This document shows positions 7,511 to 14,612 of a DNA stretch of 19,723 nt, in pieces. Source of the DNA: Omnitrophica WOR_2 bacterium RIFCSPLOWO2_12_FULL_51_8. Lineage in GTDB: Bacteria; Omnitrophota; Gorgyraeia; Gygaellales; Profunditerraquicolaceae. The notes beneath the pieces are model-generated. The model did no database searches, was not told where the DNA came from, and worked only from the letters and a program-made list of their open reading frames with translations. The position numbers and the translations under genes were made by a program. How positions within the stretch are numbered: position 1 is the first letter of the stretch; each line of letters starts with the position of its first letter. Location of the stretch: positions 1-19,723 of the forward strand of contig MHHD01000002.1 of the NCBI GenBank assembly GCA_001805895.1, in the 5' to 3' direction.

Positions 7511-8099
7511 ATGTCCTTAATACCACCGAGGCCTTCTGCCGCAGGTAATCCGCTGCCTGGGGATCGATCCTTATCTCCTGGGCGGTTAAGAAGATACCGG
7601 CATTCTCCAGCTCATTCAAGAACCTGCCTAAGTTGTGGTAGGCGCAGACCAAATCCAGGGTGATTGTGAGCGGTGTAAACTTCTCTTTCTTCGCGTCTTT
7701 GGCGCCCTTTGCCCGCGCCTCCTTTTGCGGCCGCATCTGCGCGACCCTGACATCGTATTTGTTAGCGGCGCTGGAGATCTGCTCCATTAATAAGACGACT
7801 TTATCCTCACTAATAATCTTTTTTGCCCCGGAGACCGCGCCCCTGCCAGAATACCCCTCCTTTTCCTTCAGCTCCCGCATTTTCTTGAGGTCAACGTCGA
7901 TCCGTTTCAGGTCATTTTGTAATCTTATAATCTTCGGTCCGGTTTTAGAAATTACCTTGAGCTGGATAGCGGCAACGAAACGAAGATCAAGATAAGCGAT
8001 AATCAAAACAAGTGTAATTAGCAAGAATAGTTTTTTCTTGTCTATCCCGATACTCTTCGCAAATTTGGAAAAGGCCTCTTTCAAAAAAGAAATTTTCAT
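7497..8099 (-). CDS. pilO: PilO-like inner-membrane alignment protein
   Basis: Bitopic inner-membrane protein that pairs with PilN and contacts PilP. It has a short cytoplasmic N terminus (1-23, with KSIGIDKKK), one membrane helix (about 24-45, LFLLITLVLIIAYLDLRF), a coiled-coil region (about 50-85) and a ferredoxin-like domain. In the last part, FTPLTITLDLVCAYHNLGRFLNELE (read in two pieces around residues 140-170) is the typical PilO strand-helix signature. A Lys/Ala-rich insertion (KEARAKGAKDAKKEK) interrupts the domain. The ATG overlaps the pilN stop by 4 bp. Confidence 0.88.
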   Translation of the reverse strand: MKISFLKEAFSKFAKSIGIDKKKLFLLITLVLIIAYLDLRFVAAIQLKVISKTGPKIIRLQNDLKRIDVDLKKMRELKEKEGYSGRGAVSGAKKIISEDKVVLLMEQISSAANKYDVRVAQMRPQKEARAKGAKDAKKEKFTPLTITLDLVCAYHNLGRFLNELENAGIFLTAQEIRIDPQAADYLRQKASVVLRTYVRE

Positions 8100-8680
8100 T
8101 TTGTCTTTAATACCCCCACCAGCGCAAACTCCGCGATATCGTAGCCGCCGACGGCCTTCTTCTGCACTGAACTGAGGCTCAACGAGGAAAAATCCTTAAA
8201 AAAATCCGCGTCATCTTTGAGGTTATCAATGAATTTATTGATTAAATTCATCTCTTCCTTCTGCAGGGAGATGGCCTGGCCGCGCAAGTTTAATTCCTTA
8301 GCCGTTATTCCTAAGTAGATAAACCATACTCCCGGGGGAAGGGCCGAGCTCAGGCTGTCTAACTTACGCGCCCAATCAATCTTCTGCTGGACAATCCGCT
8401 GCATTGCCGAGGCATCTTCGGAAAATATCGCATATTCCTGGTTAAATTCTTCAAGGGCCTTTCTCTGCGGCTCAAGTGCCCGCCAGCGGTTATTCAAGAT
8501 GCCGTACTGGCTGTTCTTAACGATGGCCAGGCCGGCCAGGCTTAGGTGCAAAAACGCCAATGCCCCCAGAATTACCGGTACCAGGTAGATTAAAACCGCT
8601 GGGCCCGCGGCGCTGAATTTGGCCAGCCCGGTTTTCACCGCGGGCTTTAATTCTTCAGGGAGTAAATTTATCTCAATCAT
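8096..8680 (-). CDS. pilN: PilN-like inner-membrane alignment protein
   Basis: Partner of PilO; its cytoplasmic N terminus docks into PilM. The sequence begins MIEINLLPEEL, the diagnostic INLLP motif that binds the PilM groove. This is followed by a membrane helix (about 28-52), a coiled coil (about 60-100) and a small periplasmic domain with LSSALPPGVWFIYLGI and LNLRGQAIS, as in the PilN/Fimbrial assembly family. It lies 5 bp after pilM and overlaps pilO by 4 bp, consistent with balanced expression. The ATG forms the end of a CACAGATG string reminiscent of the intergenic repeat, which may be chance. Confidence 0.9.
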   Translation of the reverse strand: MIEINLLPEELKPAVKTGLAKFSAAGPAVLIYLVPVILGALAFLHLSLAGLAIVKNSQYGILNNRWRALEPQRKALEEFNQEYAIFSEDASAMQRIVQQKIDWARKLDSLSSALPPGVWFIYLGITAKELNLRGQAISLQKEEMNLINKFIDNLKDDADFFKDFSSLSLSSVQKKAVGGYDIAEFALVGVLKTK

Positions 8681-8685
8681 CTGTG

Positions 8686-9708
8686 TTAGGAACGCAGCGC
8701 CAGGCCCATCGCTACCGCCAGTTTTCCGGAAATACCCTTCAGGGCCTCAGGGGCGATATTTGCCGCCAGGCGCAGTCCTTTCAGCGGATCCCGGGGCACA
8801 ACCTCTATCCCCAGGAAATTGGCAAGATTATCCTTGAGGCCGGCAAAATCAGCGGCCCCGCCGCTTAAGAATATGCCGGAGACTGTGGAAGCGCTCTGGC
8901 TTTCGTAATAATCAAAGGATGTCCTGATTTCTCCGGCCAGGCTGGCCATTACCGATTCCAGGGCCGCGTTAAGCTTAGCCGCATCTTGAGCGCCGGGACG
9001 AATCTTCAAAAGCTCAGCGGCCTTAAAATCTACGCCGAAAATATCCATGATCTTCTGGGTAATCGCATTCCCGGCGATATGGATATCCCGGCTTAAAACA
9101 AGCGCCCCGCACTCTAAGACCGCCAGGCTGGCCACGGACGCGCCGATATCAAGCAGCGCGCAGGCTTTCTGTTTCAGGGAGGCATCCTGGGCCAAAGTAA
9201 AACTAAAACCGTTGGTTATGGCGACCGCGTCAATGTCGATAGCGCGGGCGCTCAGGCCGGCCTCCTGCAGTAACTTCAAGCGCTGTTCCACCGCTTCCTT
9301 CTTCACCGCGGCGATCAAAACTAACATCTTATTGTCCGGGAGATTATCCCTGAGGATGCAGCCGTCGAGATTTACCTCAGAAGCGGAGAATGGTATGTAT
9401 TTTTGCGCCTCAAACTTCAAGGCTTGTTTAAATTCGGCATAGTCCATTTTGGGCATATTCACATAACGGGTTACCGTGGAGGGGCCGGTAAAAGAAATGT
9501 TTACCGTTTCCAGGCTGTACGTAGACTTAAGTTTCTTCAGGACGCCCGCTAAGTCGAGCTGGCTGGGCTCCAGGCAAAAGGCGCAAAGCTCAGGAATGTT
9601 TTCGGATAGCTTTAATTTGGCCATTTTTACCGACGCTGTGCCGATATCCAGGCCGACCGAAAACTTCTCTTTGCCCGCCTTATTTTTTATTTTTGAAAAT
9701 ATCTTCAT
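8686..9708 (-). CDS. pilM: PilM, actin-like ATPase of the pilus alignment complex
   Basis: Cytoplasmic FtsA/actin-fold protein that binds the N-terminal tail of PilN. At 340 residues it is full length. The phosphate-1 motif VGLDIGTASVKMAKL lies at 18-32, phosphate-2 LLDIGAS at 185-191 and the adenosine motif IFLSGGAADF at 279-288; FEAQKYIPF (99-107) is the conserved PilM segment. It is the first gene of the pilMNOPQ set, separated from the minor pilin genes by a 55-bp gap carrying a CACAGAT repeat. No promoter is obvious there, so transcription probably reads through from the minor pilin genes. Confidence 0.94.
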   Translation of the reverse strand: MKIFSKIKNKAGKEKFSVGLDIGTASVKMAKLKLSENIPELCAFCLEPSQLDLAGVLKKLKSTYSLETVNISFTGPSTVTRYVNMPKMDYAEFKQALKFEAQKYIPFSASEVNLDGCILRDNLPDNKMLVLIAAVKKEAVEQRLKLLQEAGLSARAIDIDAVAITNGFSFTLAQDASLKQKACALLDIGASVASLAVLECGALVLSRDIHIAGNAITQKIMDIFGVDFKAAELLKIRPGAQDAAKLNAALESVMASLAGEIRTSFDYYESQSASTVSGIFLSGGAADFAGLKDNLANFLGIEVVPRDPLKGLRLAANIAPEALKGISGKLAVAMGLALRS

Positions 9709-9728
9709 CTTGCGCCGCCAACTAATTG

Positions 9729-9758
9729 CACAGATGATCGCAGATGAAAAGATGCAAG
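9729..9758. repeat. CACAGAT-type repeat copy before pilM
   Basis: Plus strand CACAGATGATCGCAGATG followed by AAAAGATGCAAG. It is the closest relative of the minus-strand copy at 3131-3160, differing at about 3 of 30 positions. It sits in the 55-bp gap between the PilX-like gene stop and the pilM start. Confidence 0.65.
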
Positions 9759-9763
9759 TGGTA

Positions 9764-10633
9764 TCAATAAAGCTCCTGCCAGGAGACTACCTCCTTGGCC
9801 AAAAATTCTACTTCGCTCAGCGCGTTGGTTATCTGCCCGACATCGTAATGTATGGCTACGTTCCCCCTCAATTCGGTGTCAACGGTGGCGCTGCTCTCCG
9901 CCATAATGCTGCCGTACGTAGCTACGTCCCCGGTCATCGTCAGCTCGCCGATCACATAAATGATGCCGTTAAAATTTACCGTCCCGGAAAAATGGGCGTT
10001 TCCGTTTATAACCAGGACCCCGCTGCCGGCAAGGTTCCCCGCTATGCTCAATGTCTCACCCGCCGGGACATCCACCCAGGTTACGCGATCCACCGGCTCG
10101 GCGAAGCTGCCCGTATCATAGAGATGGGCCGCCCCGGCCCGCATATCTACCTTGGAAATTCCGAACAGGTCGGCAAAATCTAAAGTGGAAAATTCCTTAA
10201 AACTATCGCTGGGGTTGATCTCGACGCTGCCTCTCACCACTAAATCCGTGGTCGTCTCAATCCCATATTGGAATTTTTCAGGGTTAACCGCTCCGGTCCT
10301 GACGGTGACAGCTACTTTCCTGGTGAAGGCGCCGCCGGACAAGACGCTGCCCGTGGACTCAATCTTATAGTAATTATCCGAAAGATGGCTCATCGCGGCA
10401 GAGTAAGTGTAATCCGGATTATCCAGAGAGCCGTTTACCGAGCCGGGGCCGGATAATTCGCTCAGGGCCTTGGCAACCCCCGCCTCTGCCAGCCAGAAGG
10501 CCCGGGTAGAATTGACGAATCTTCTGGCTAACTGATTCTCGCTTATGCTTTGAAAATAAAGCGACGCCAGCAGGGTGGCCAGGAGCAAAACCACCAGCAG
10601 AGAAACCACTAAGATTATCCCCCGCTTATTCAT
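9764..10633 (-). CDS. PilX/GspK-like minor pilin protein
   Basis: The 289-residue protein begins MNKRG-IILVVSLLVV, a prepilin-like leader and hydrophobic helix (about 5-28) with no Glu at position 5 of the mature form, as in GspK/PilX members. The following ISENQLARR and TRAFWLAEAGVAKAL segment is the PilX N-terminal signature. The C-terminal half (about 185-265) is rich in short beta strands (VLVINGNAHFSGTVNF, GIIYVIGELTMTGD, GSIMAESSATV) and recalls the bactofilin-like repeats found in such proteins. It is probably part of the pilus tip/initiation complex. It is the last of four minor pilin genes, overlapping the PilW-like gene by 8 bp. Confidence 0.8.
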   Translation of the reverse strand: MNKRGIILVVSLLVVLLLATLLASLYFQSISENQLARRFVNSTRAFWLAEAGVAKALSELSGPGSVNGSLDNPDYTYSAAMSHLSDNYYKIESTGSVLSGGAFTRKVAVTVRTGAVNPEKFQYGIETTTDLVVRGSVEINPSDSFKEFSTLDFADLFGISKVDMRAGAAHLYDTGSFAEPVDRVTWVDVPAGETLSIAGNLAGSGVLVINGNAHFSGTVNFNGIIYVIGELTMTGDVATYGSIMAESSATVDTELRGNVAIHYDVGQITNALSEVEFLAKEVVSWQELY

Positions 10634-11207
10634 TCCTTATCTTTACCTCATTAGACATAGAGAAGCCCGTGGACAAACCGCCGCGGATCGTCTTTTGTAG
10701 AACAATAGTTGTAATCAGCCGCCTGCTGGTGAGCAGGTCAGAGGAATTCAAGGCCACCGGATTATTGGCAGGATCCCTGGTATAAAACGGCGGCTGGACG
10801 ACATAATCAAAATTCCAGCTTTGAATAACGCCGCCGCCGGGATCAAGAATTTTCCGGGTAACACTGCCTTGCCCGGAATCATAGGCATATTCCACATAAT
10901 TAGTGCTCAAGAGATAATTATTAGCCACGGTATCCCAGCCCACTACCTGCCTGAACTTAATATGCGCGCTGTCCGGGCTGTTGCCGGCGTCGGCGATTTC
11001 CCAGCTTACTGCCTGGCGCGCGTCATTGCCGATCCAGTCGCTTAAGCGGCGCGCCTGGGCCTGCAGCTCTAACTTTACGGAGGAAGCCGCCTGAGAAAGC
11101 TCTCCCGCGCTGAAGGATAGAAAAAGAATGGCGATTACCGCGCCTAAGATGGCGACGGCAAAAAACGACTCTAACAGGGTAAGACCCTGAGGGCTATTTT
11201 TTCGCAA
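10626..11207 (-). CDS. PilW/GspJ-like minor pilin
   Basis: A prepilin with leader MRKNSPQG, cleavage before LTLLE (Glu5 present) and a hydrophobic helix SFFAVAILGAVIAILFLSF. The C-terminal region has long strands and the pattern expected of PilW/GspJ minor pilins. I chose TTG at 11207 because it gives an 8-residue leader and a 14-bp overlap with the upstream gene. An alternative ATG at 11261 adds 18 residues and would overlap that gene by 68 bp. A ribosome-binding site is weak for both. The likely role is in the tip complex that primes fibre assembly. Confidence 0.8.
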   Translation of the reverse strand: MRKNSPQGLTLLESFFAVAILGAVIAILFLSFSAGELSQAASSVKLELQAQARRLSDWIGNDARQAVSWEIADAGNSPDSAHIKFRQVVGWDTVANNYLLSTNYVEYAYDSGQGSVTRKILDPGGGVIQSWNFDYVVQPPFYTRDPANNPVALNSSDLLTSRRLITTIVLQKTIRGGLSTGFSMSNEVKIRNE

Positions 11208-11550
11208 AACAGCTCGCCAGGGAAAAATTTTTGACAACGGCTCTCTCCTGCCACTGGACATTGACGGTAACTGTGGTAAGATACGGCTCCACGATACGGC
11301 TCAAAGAGACCGTCTCGCTGTTCAGGCTGTTGAATACAGGGGGGGTATAAGCCGGGATGCCGCCGTAGGGCAGGGCCTTGATTTCCTCCAGCACATGCTG
11401 CGCGTCGTTAGCGGCAATCCCTAAGTTGCGGCTGGACTGGTTTAAGAGCATGCTCTGGCTGTAGGCGAAGAGAGACACGCAGATTATTACCAGCAGCACC
11501 ATTGCCCCCAGCATTACCTCCAGCAATGAAAACCCTCGGAGTTTTTCCAC
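11194..11550 (-). CDS. PilV/GspI-like minor pilin
   Basis: The 118-residue prepilin has leader MEKLRG, cleavage before FSLLE (Glu5 present) and helix VMLGAMVLLVIICVSLFAY. The segment NDAQHVLEEIKALPYGG after the helix is the pattern typical of GspI/PilV minor pilins. The start is GTG at 11550, preceded by AAGGAGAGG about 7 bases upstream, which is a strong reason for this start. It is flanked by an upstream paralogue of the major pilin and by a PilW-like gene, which matches the H-I-J-K order of pseudopilin tip genes. Confidence 0.83.
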   Translation of the reverse strand: MEKLRGFSLLEVMLGAMVLLVIICVSLFAYSQSMLLNQSSRNLGIAANDAQHVLEEIKALPYGGIPAYTPPVFNSLNSETVSLSRIVEPYLTTVTVNVQWQERAVVKNFSLASCFAKK

Positions 11551-11565
11551 GGCTTGAACCTCTCC

Positions 11566-11982
11566 TTATTCCTTTCTATCGCATTCTTCGGAGACCAATA
11601 TATCGCCGGTAGTCACGGTATAAGCTACCCTGCCGGTAATCTTGCATCTTGCCGGCGAGGCAAAGCAGCTGTAGCCCTGCGCCTCCAGCCGATGACAACC
11701 GAACTGGTAACCTTTAATCGGCGCCTGGGCAAGGTAACCTTTATCTAAATAAGGGGGCTGCGGCTTAGTTAATTCCGAAAGGCTCGCCGGATAACTCCCG
11801 CGGTTATCCTTGGCGTAATTTTCCAGGGCCGCGGAAATCAGTTTCAGGGTGGATAGGGCGCTGGATTCGTTGGCGTCGATAATCGACTTCATTATCCCCG
11901 TAATGGCGGTGCGCAGCAGCAGGACTGTGACCGCAACCACAATCATTATGGTGACAAAGCTCTTCGCCTTACGGTTAAACAT
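11566..11982 (-). CDS. Pilin-like protein with atypical prepilin leader
   Basis: The 138-residue protein (from the ATG at 11982) has an N-terminal hydrophobic helix, FVTIMIVVAVTVLLLRTAI, but the leader MFNRKAKS lacks Gly at -1 (Ser instead) and Met stands where Glu5 is expected. The rest resembles the major pilin of this locus: STLKLISAALENYAKDNRGSYP near the middle, and GYSCFAS and TGRVAYTVTTGDIL at the end, parallel to GYAYSCVLAS and TGTVTYTASTGGVL in the pilin. It is likely a GspH/G-like minor pilin or a divergent paralogue. A TTG at 12000 could add 6 residues. No Shine-Dalgarno precedes the ATG, and a TATAAT lies 6 bases upstream of it. Confidence 0.75.
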   Translation of the reverse strand: MFNRKAKSFVTIMIVVAVTVLLLRTAITGIMKSIIDANESSALSTLKLISAALENYAKDNRGSYPASLSELTKPQPPYLDKGYLAQAPIKGYQFGCHRLEAQGYSCFASPARCKITGRVAYTVTTGDILVSEECDRKE

Positions 11983-11988
11983 GGAAAA

Positions 11989-12016
11989 ATTATAGCACAA
12001 AGAAGCTTATCTGCAA
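11989..12016 (-). promoter_or_regulatory. Possible promoter for the minor pilin and pilMNOPQ genes
   Basis: Minus strand: TTGCAG (12016-12011), a 16-nt spacer, TATAAT (11994-11989), overlapping the end of the TMTC-like gene. The first base of the ATG at 11982 is the seventh base after the -10 box, so transcripts would begin at or next to the start codon (leaderless). Consensus-based; it may be chance in A/T-rich sequence. Confidence 0.4.
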
Positions 12017-13974
12017 GCAAATTCTAAATAGCGCAGCATGCCTCTGGCCTTCTGATGAGCGGGATTTAAGAGCAGGGCGGCCCGGAATTCTTTTTTTGCC
12101 TGCCGCGATTGGCCTTTTTTCCAGAAGACCAGGCCCAGGTTAAAATGCGCGTCCGCATTATCCGCTGCCAATTCCAGGGCCCTCTTGAATGAAAGCTGGG
12201 CCTCCGCGAAGAGGGAATTCTGGGCGAATTTCACTCCTATGTCATTATAAAAGGCGACCGCGCAATTTATGCTGCCTGGGCTGACTAAAAATTCCTCGAT
12301 GATTTTCTCATACAGGGACTTCTTATTTTCAAGCAAGAAGGCCCTTGAAAGAGACCTGATTATCTCCTGCCTTGCCAGCGCCCGCTCGCCCCTAAGTAAA
12401 TATACGCGGGCTAAATTAAAATGGACAAAATAAAGCCGGCTGTCTAAAAGCAGGGCAAGCTTATACCTGGCAATTGCTTTATCGAATTGGCCTAAGTTTT
12501 CGTATAATGTGCCGATGTTATTCTGCAGTTCTCCCGCTTTTTGGCAAGGAGTGATTTTCTCCAGGATTTTGTACTCTTCTTCGGCCTCAACGAACCTCTT
12601 TGTCCTCTGGTAAATATTTGCTAAATTCGAATGCGCGATAAGATTCAAGGGCTTAATCTCGATTGCCTTCTTATATTCGAGGACCGCCTGCAGATTAAGC
12701 CCCGCCTTTTCATATTGCACGCCGAGGTTGTTATGCGCTAAGACGCTTAGCGGAGAAAATTTTAATATGCCTTCGTAAAAAGAGGCCGGGTCGCGCCACT
12801 CATAGTTTCTGGTCATTGTCAATACGCCGTAGAAAACCGTGAGGCCGGAAACCGAAACAATAAACAGGCTATGGCGCAGGAATCTGCGCAGTAAATAGGC
12901 CAAGAGGAGAAAAAAGCTTACCGAAGACAAATAGATAAAATGCTCGGCCACAAAGGCATTGATGGGGAAAATGCCGGACTGCGGGAGCAGGAAGAGGAAA
13001 AACCAGAAGATAAAAAAAGAGAGGTTTTTTTTCTCTCTTTTTACAATCAGGAAATAAAAACAGGCGGCTAAGACTGCCCCGAATGCGAGCCAGGCAAAGA
13101 CCTCCCCGCTGCCCTGCGGCTTGATCACCGCGTAGGACATATGCAGGTCCAGCGGCAGCAATAATAATTTAAGGTAGGTAAAAAATACTTTCGGCAGGGC
13201 CGCCAGCCTTAACAAAAGCGGGTATTGAGCCAGCTCCGGCTGCCAAAGGGTGGAAAACCTTAACAACGTATGCCTTAAGACCGCGTAAGTTATGCCGATC
13301 GCCGCAAACGGCAGGATATTCCTGGTAAAATAAAAACGCTGCTGAAACTTATCCCTGCGGTAATAGGATACGTATGCCGCAATCGCCAGCGGCAGGGCCA
13401 GCGCCAATTCCTTGGATAATAAACCCAGGACAAATGCGGCCAGCGATAAGAAAAAATATGCCTGCCTGAGGATACCCCTGGCTTCCCCGCTTTTGATGAA
13501 AAGAAGCAAAGAAGCCAGCGCAAAGATGCCCATCAGCATCTCCGCCCTCCCCGAAATATAGGCGACCGCCTCAGTATGCAATGGGCTTACGGCAAACAAC
13601 AATGCGCCGGCTAAGCAGACTGCGGGCCGGGCCGAGAGCGTATAGGTAAGCAAGAATACCAGGAACGCGGCCAGGGCCTGCAGTAATATATTCGTCAGAT
13701 GGTATCCAAACTGGTCAAACTGCCAGAAGTGGTAATCCCACATGAAGGTAAGTGTCTGCAGCGGCCGGTAAAAGTTTGAACCGGCTAACGCGGCTGAGTA
13801 TAAATCCGCGCCAAAGGAGCGCGGCCAGAATTTCCAGTCTAAGATAAAGGAATTTTTTGTAATCAGGCCTTCGTCATCCAGGATAAAAGGATTATGCAGG
13901 CTGTTGGCGTAAAAGAATAGGCAGAGGCAGGAAATCAGCAGGAAGGCGCAGATATATAAACGTAATTTGGTCAT
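12007..13974 (-). CDS. TMTC-like membrane glycosyltransferase with C-terminal TPRs
   Basis: The 655 residues comprise about ten or more membrane segments (roughly 5-380) followed by a TPR array (about 410-650). The first external loop has NSLHNPFILDDEGLI, the DDE acidic pair expected of GT-C enzymes. SPLHTEAVAYISGRAE (130-145) and AEHFIYLSSVSF (343-354) match conserved segments of the TMTC/DUF1736 family, whose animal members transfer O-mannose. TPR units include HNNLGVQYEKAGLNLQAVLE (414-433), QNNIGTLYENLGQFDKAIAR (484-503) and HFNLGLVFWKKGQSRQAKKE (610-629). It lies directly after the major pilin gene and before the minor pilins, so pilin modification is a reasonable inference, not shown. 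The ATG follows a terminator by about 11 nt and lacks a ribosome-binding site. Confidence 0.82.
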   Translation of the reverse strand: MTKLRLYICAFLLISCLCLFFYANSLHNPFILDDEGLITKNSFILDWKFWPRSFGADLYSAALAGSNFYRPLQTLTFMWDYHFWQFDQFGYHLTNILLQALAAFLVFLLTYTLSARPAVCLAGALLFAVSPLHTEAVAYISGRAEMLMGIFALASLLLFIKSGEARGILRQAYFFLSLAAFVLGLLSKELALALPLAIAAYVSYYRRDKFQQRFYFTRNILPFAAIGITYAVLRHTLLRFSTLWQPELAQYPLLLRLAALPKVFFTYLKLLLLPLDLHMSYAVIKPQGSGEVFAWLAFGAVLAACFYFLIVKREKKNLSFFIFWFFLFLLPQSGIFPINAFVAEHFIYLSSVSFFLLLAYLLRRFLRHSLFIVSVSGLTVFYGVLTMTRNYEWRDPASFYEGILKFSPLSVLAHNNLGVQYEKAGLNLQAVLEYKKAIEIKPLNLIAHSNLANIYQRTKRFVEAEEEYKILEKITPCQKAGELQNNIGTLYENLGQFDKAIARYKLALLLDSRLYFVHFNLARVYLLRGERALARQEIIRSLSRAFLLENKKSLYEKIIEEFLVSPGSINCAVAFYNDIGVKFAQNSLFAEAQLSFKRALELAADNADAHFNLGLVFWKKGQSRQAKKEFRAALLLNPAHQKARGMLRYLEFACR

Positions 13975-13984
13975 AGGAAGGGAT

Positions 13985-14019
13985 TAAAAAAGGAGGAGAA
14001 AAAATTTTCTCCTCCTTTT
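13985..14019 (-). terminator. Intrinsic terminator after the major pilin gene
   Basis: On the minus strand AAAAGGAGGAGAAAA is followed by its exact complement TTTTCTCCTCCTTTT with a 2-nt centre and then a run of T. The stem has at least 11 well-formed pairs. It starts 27 nt after the pilin stop and ends about 11 nt before the TMTC-like start codon, so the downstream genes need read-through or their own promoter. Confidence 0.85.
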
Positions 14020-14046
14020 ATGCATCCGTAGTTGTCAGGAAAAATT

Positions 14047-14427
14047 TTAAAGCGGCGTTAGCACTCCACCCGTGGAAGCGGTGTAGGTAACTGTCCCTGT
14101 GGCCGTACTCGAAGGCGTGGCAGTTACTGTATAACCTCCCGAAGCCAAAACACAGGAATAGGCATATCCCTGGACTGTCTGCCCGCAGTAGCTGGGAGCT
14201 GAAGTGATAAAGGTAGTCAGCTCGGTCACATCAGCAGGATATACGCCGCTGTGAGAAGTTGCATACGTCTCGGCCGCGGTAGCTAAACTGCGCGTACTGG
14301 CCTTTGCCGCTGCCTCGTTGGCCGTCCTTCTGGCATTCATCAGGTTGGGGATGGCGATAGCCGCCAGCAGCGCGATGATTGCCACGACGATCATAATTTC
14401 CACCAAGGTAAATCCGCGTCTCTTCAT
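14047..14427 (-). CDS. pilA: Type IV major pilin (PilA-like prepilin)
   Basis: A 126-residue prepilin with leader MKRRG, cleavage before FTLVE (Glu5 present) and the classic helix IMIVVAIIALLAAIAIPNL, followed by a globular domain with Cys81 and Cys92 placed for a disulfide. The C-terminal tail (96-124) is very rich in Ser and Thr (14 of 29). The start at 14427 has GGAGAGGAGG upstream and gives a standard leader. An in-frame extension to TTG at 14541 (38 more residues) would destroy the leader and is rejected. It has its own promoter (14580-14608) and terminator (13985-14019), as expected for an abundant subunit. Assembly requires PilB, PilC and PilD, which are encoded elsewhere. Confidence 0.93.
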   Translation of the reverse strand: MKRRGFTLVEIMIVVAIIALLAAIAIPNLMNARRTANEAAAKASTRSLATAAETYATSHSGVYPADVTELTTFITSAPSYCGQTVQGYAYSCVLASGGYTVTATPSSTATGTVTYTASTGGVLTPL

Positions 14428-14475
14428 CTTATAAAGCCTCCTCTCCAAGGTATGATTAACTCTGCGCCTTCTCTC

Positions 14476-14542
14476 CTTGCCCCTTGCCGGTTTTTCCTTT
14501 ATGTTTATGATTATTGCTTCTTTCTGCTCAAGGGGCCGCAAG
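14476..14542 (-). promoter_or_regulatory. Stem-forming segment in the pilin mRNA leader
   Basis: GCCCCTTG and CAAGGGGC (14479-14486 and 14529-14536) are exact complements, and flanking CTTG (14476-14479) and CAAG (14539-14542) can extend pairing with a small bulge. The 42-nt loop is A/T-rich. It lies within the roughly 146-nt untranslated leader between the predicted start of transcription (near 14573) and the pilin ATG. It could stabilise the mRNA or control translation; no known riboswitch consensus was recognised. Confidence 0.4.
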
Positions 14543-14579
14543 TCTTCCCAGCGCCTAAGTCGCCTTTTTATAAGTAATT

Positions 14580-14608
14580 ATGTTATCACCTCCTTTCGGG
14601 TTTGTCAA
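14580..14608 (-). promoter_or_regulatory. Strong sigma-70-type promoter of the major pilin gene
   Basis: Minus strand: consensus TTGACA (14608-14603), exactly 17 nt, then TAACAT (14585-14580). The predicted start lies near 14573, about 146 nt before the pilin ATG. The spacer contains an extended Shine-Dalgarno-like string (14597-14585), described under findings. No sigma-54 motif (GG-N10-GC with TGGCAC/TTGC) was seen. Confidence 0.68.
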
Positions 14609-14612
14609 GCAA

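Noticed and set aside
11208..11261. Longer start (ATG 11261) of the PilW-like gene
   Set aside because: It gives a 26-residue leader and a 68-bp overlap with the upstream gene; TTG at 11207 gives a normal 8-residue leader, although TTG itself is uncertain.
14428..14541. In-frame N-terminal extension of the pilin gene starting at TTG 14541
   Set aside because: It would bury the MKRRG-FTLVE prepilin leader 38 residues inside the protein; the ATG at 14427 has a strong GGAGAGGAGG site.
14428..14573. c-di-GMP riboswitch in the pilin leader
   Set aside because: The conserved GEMM core (such as GGNCACGCACAGGGCAAACC and GGACGCAAAGCC) is not present.
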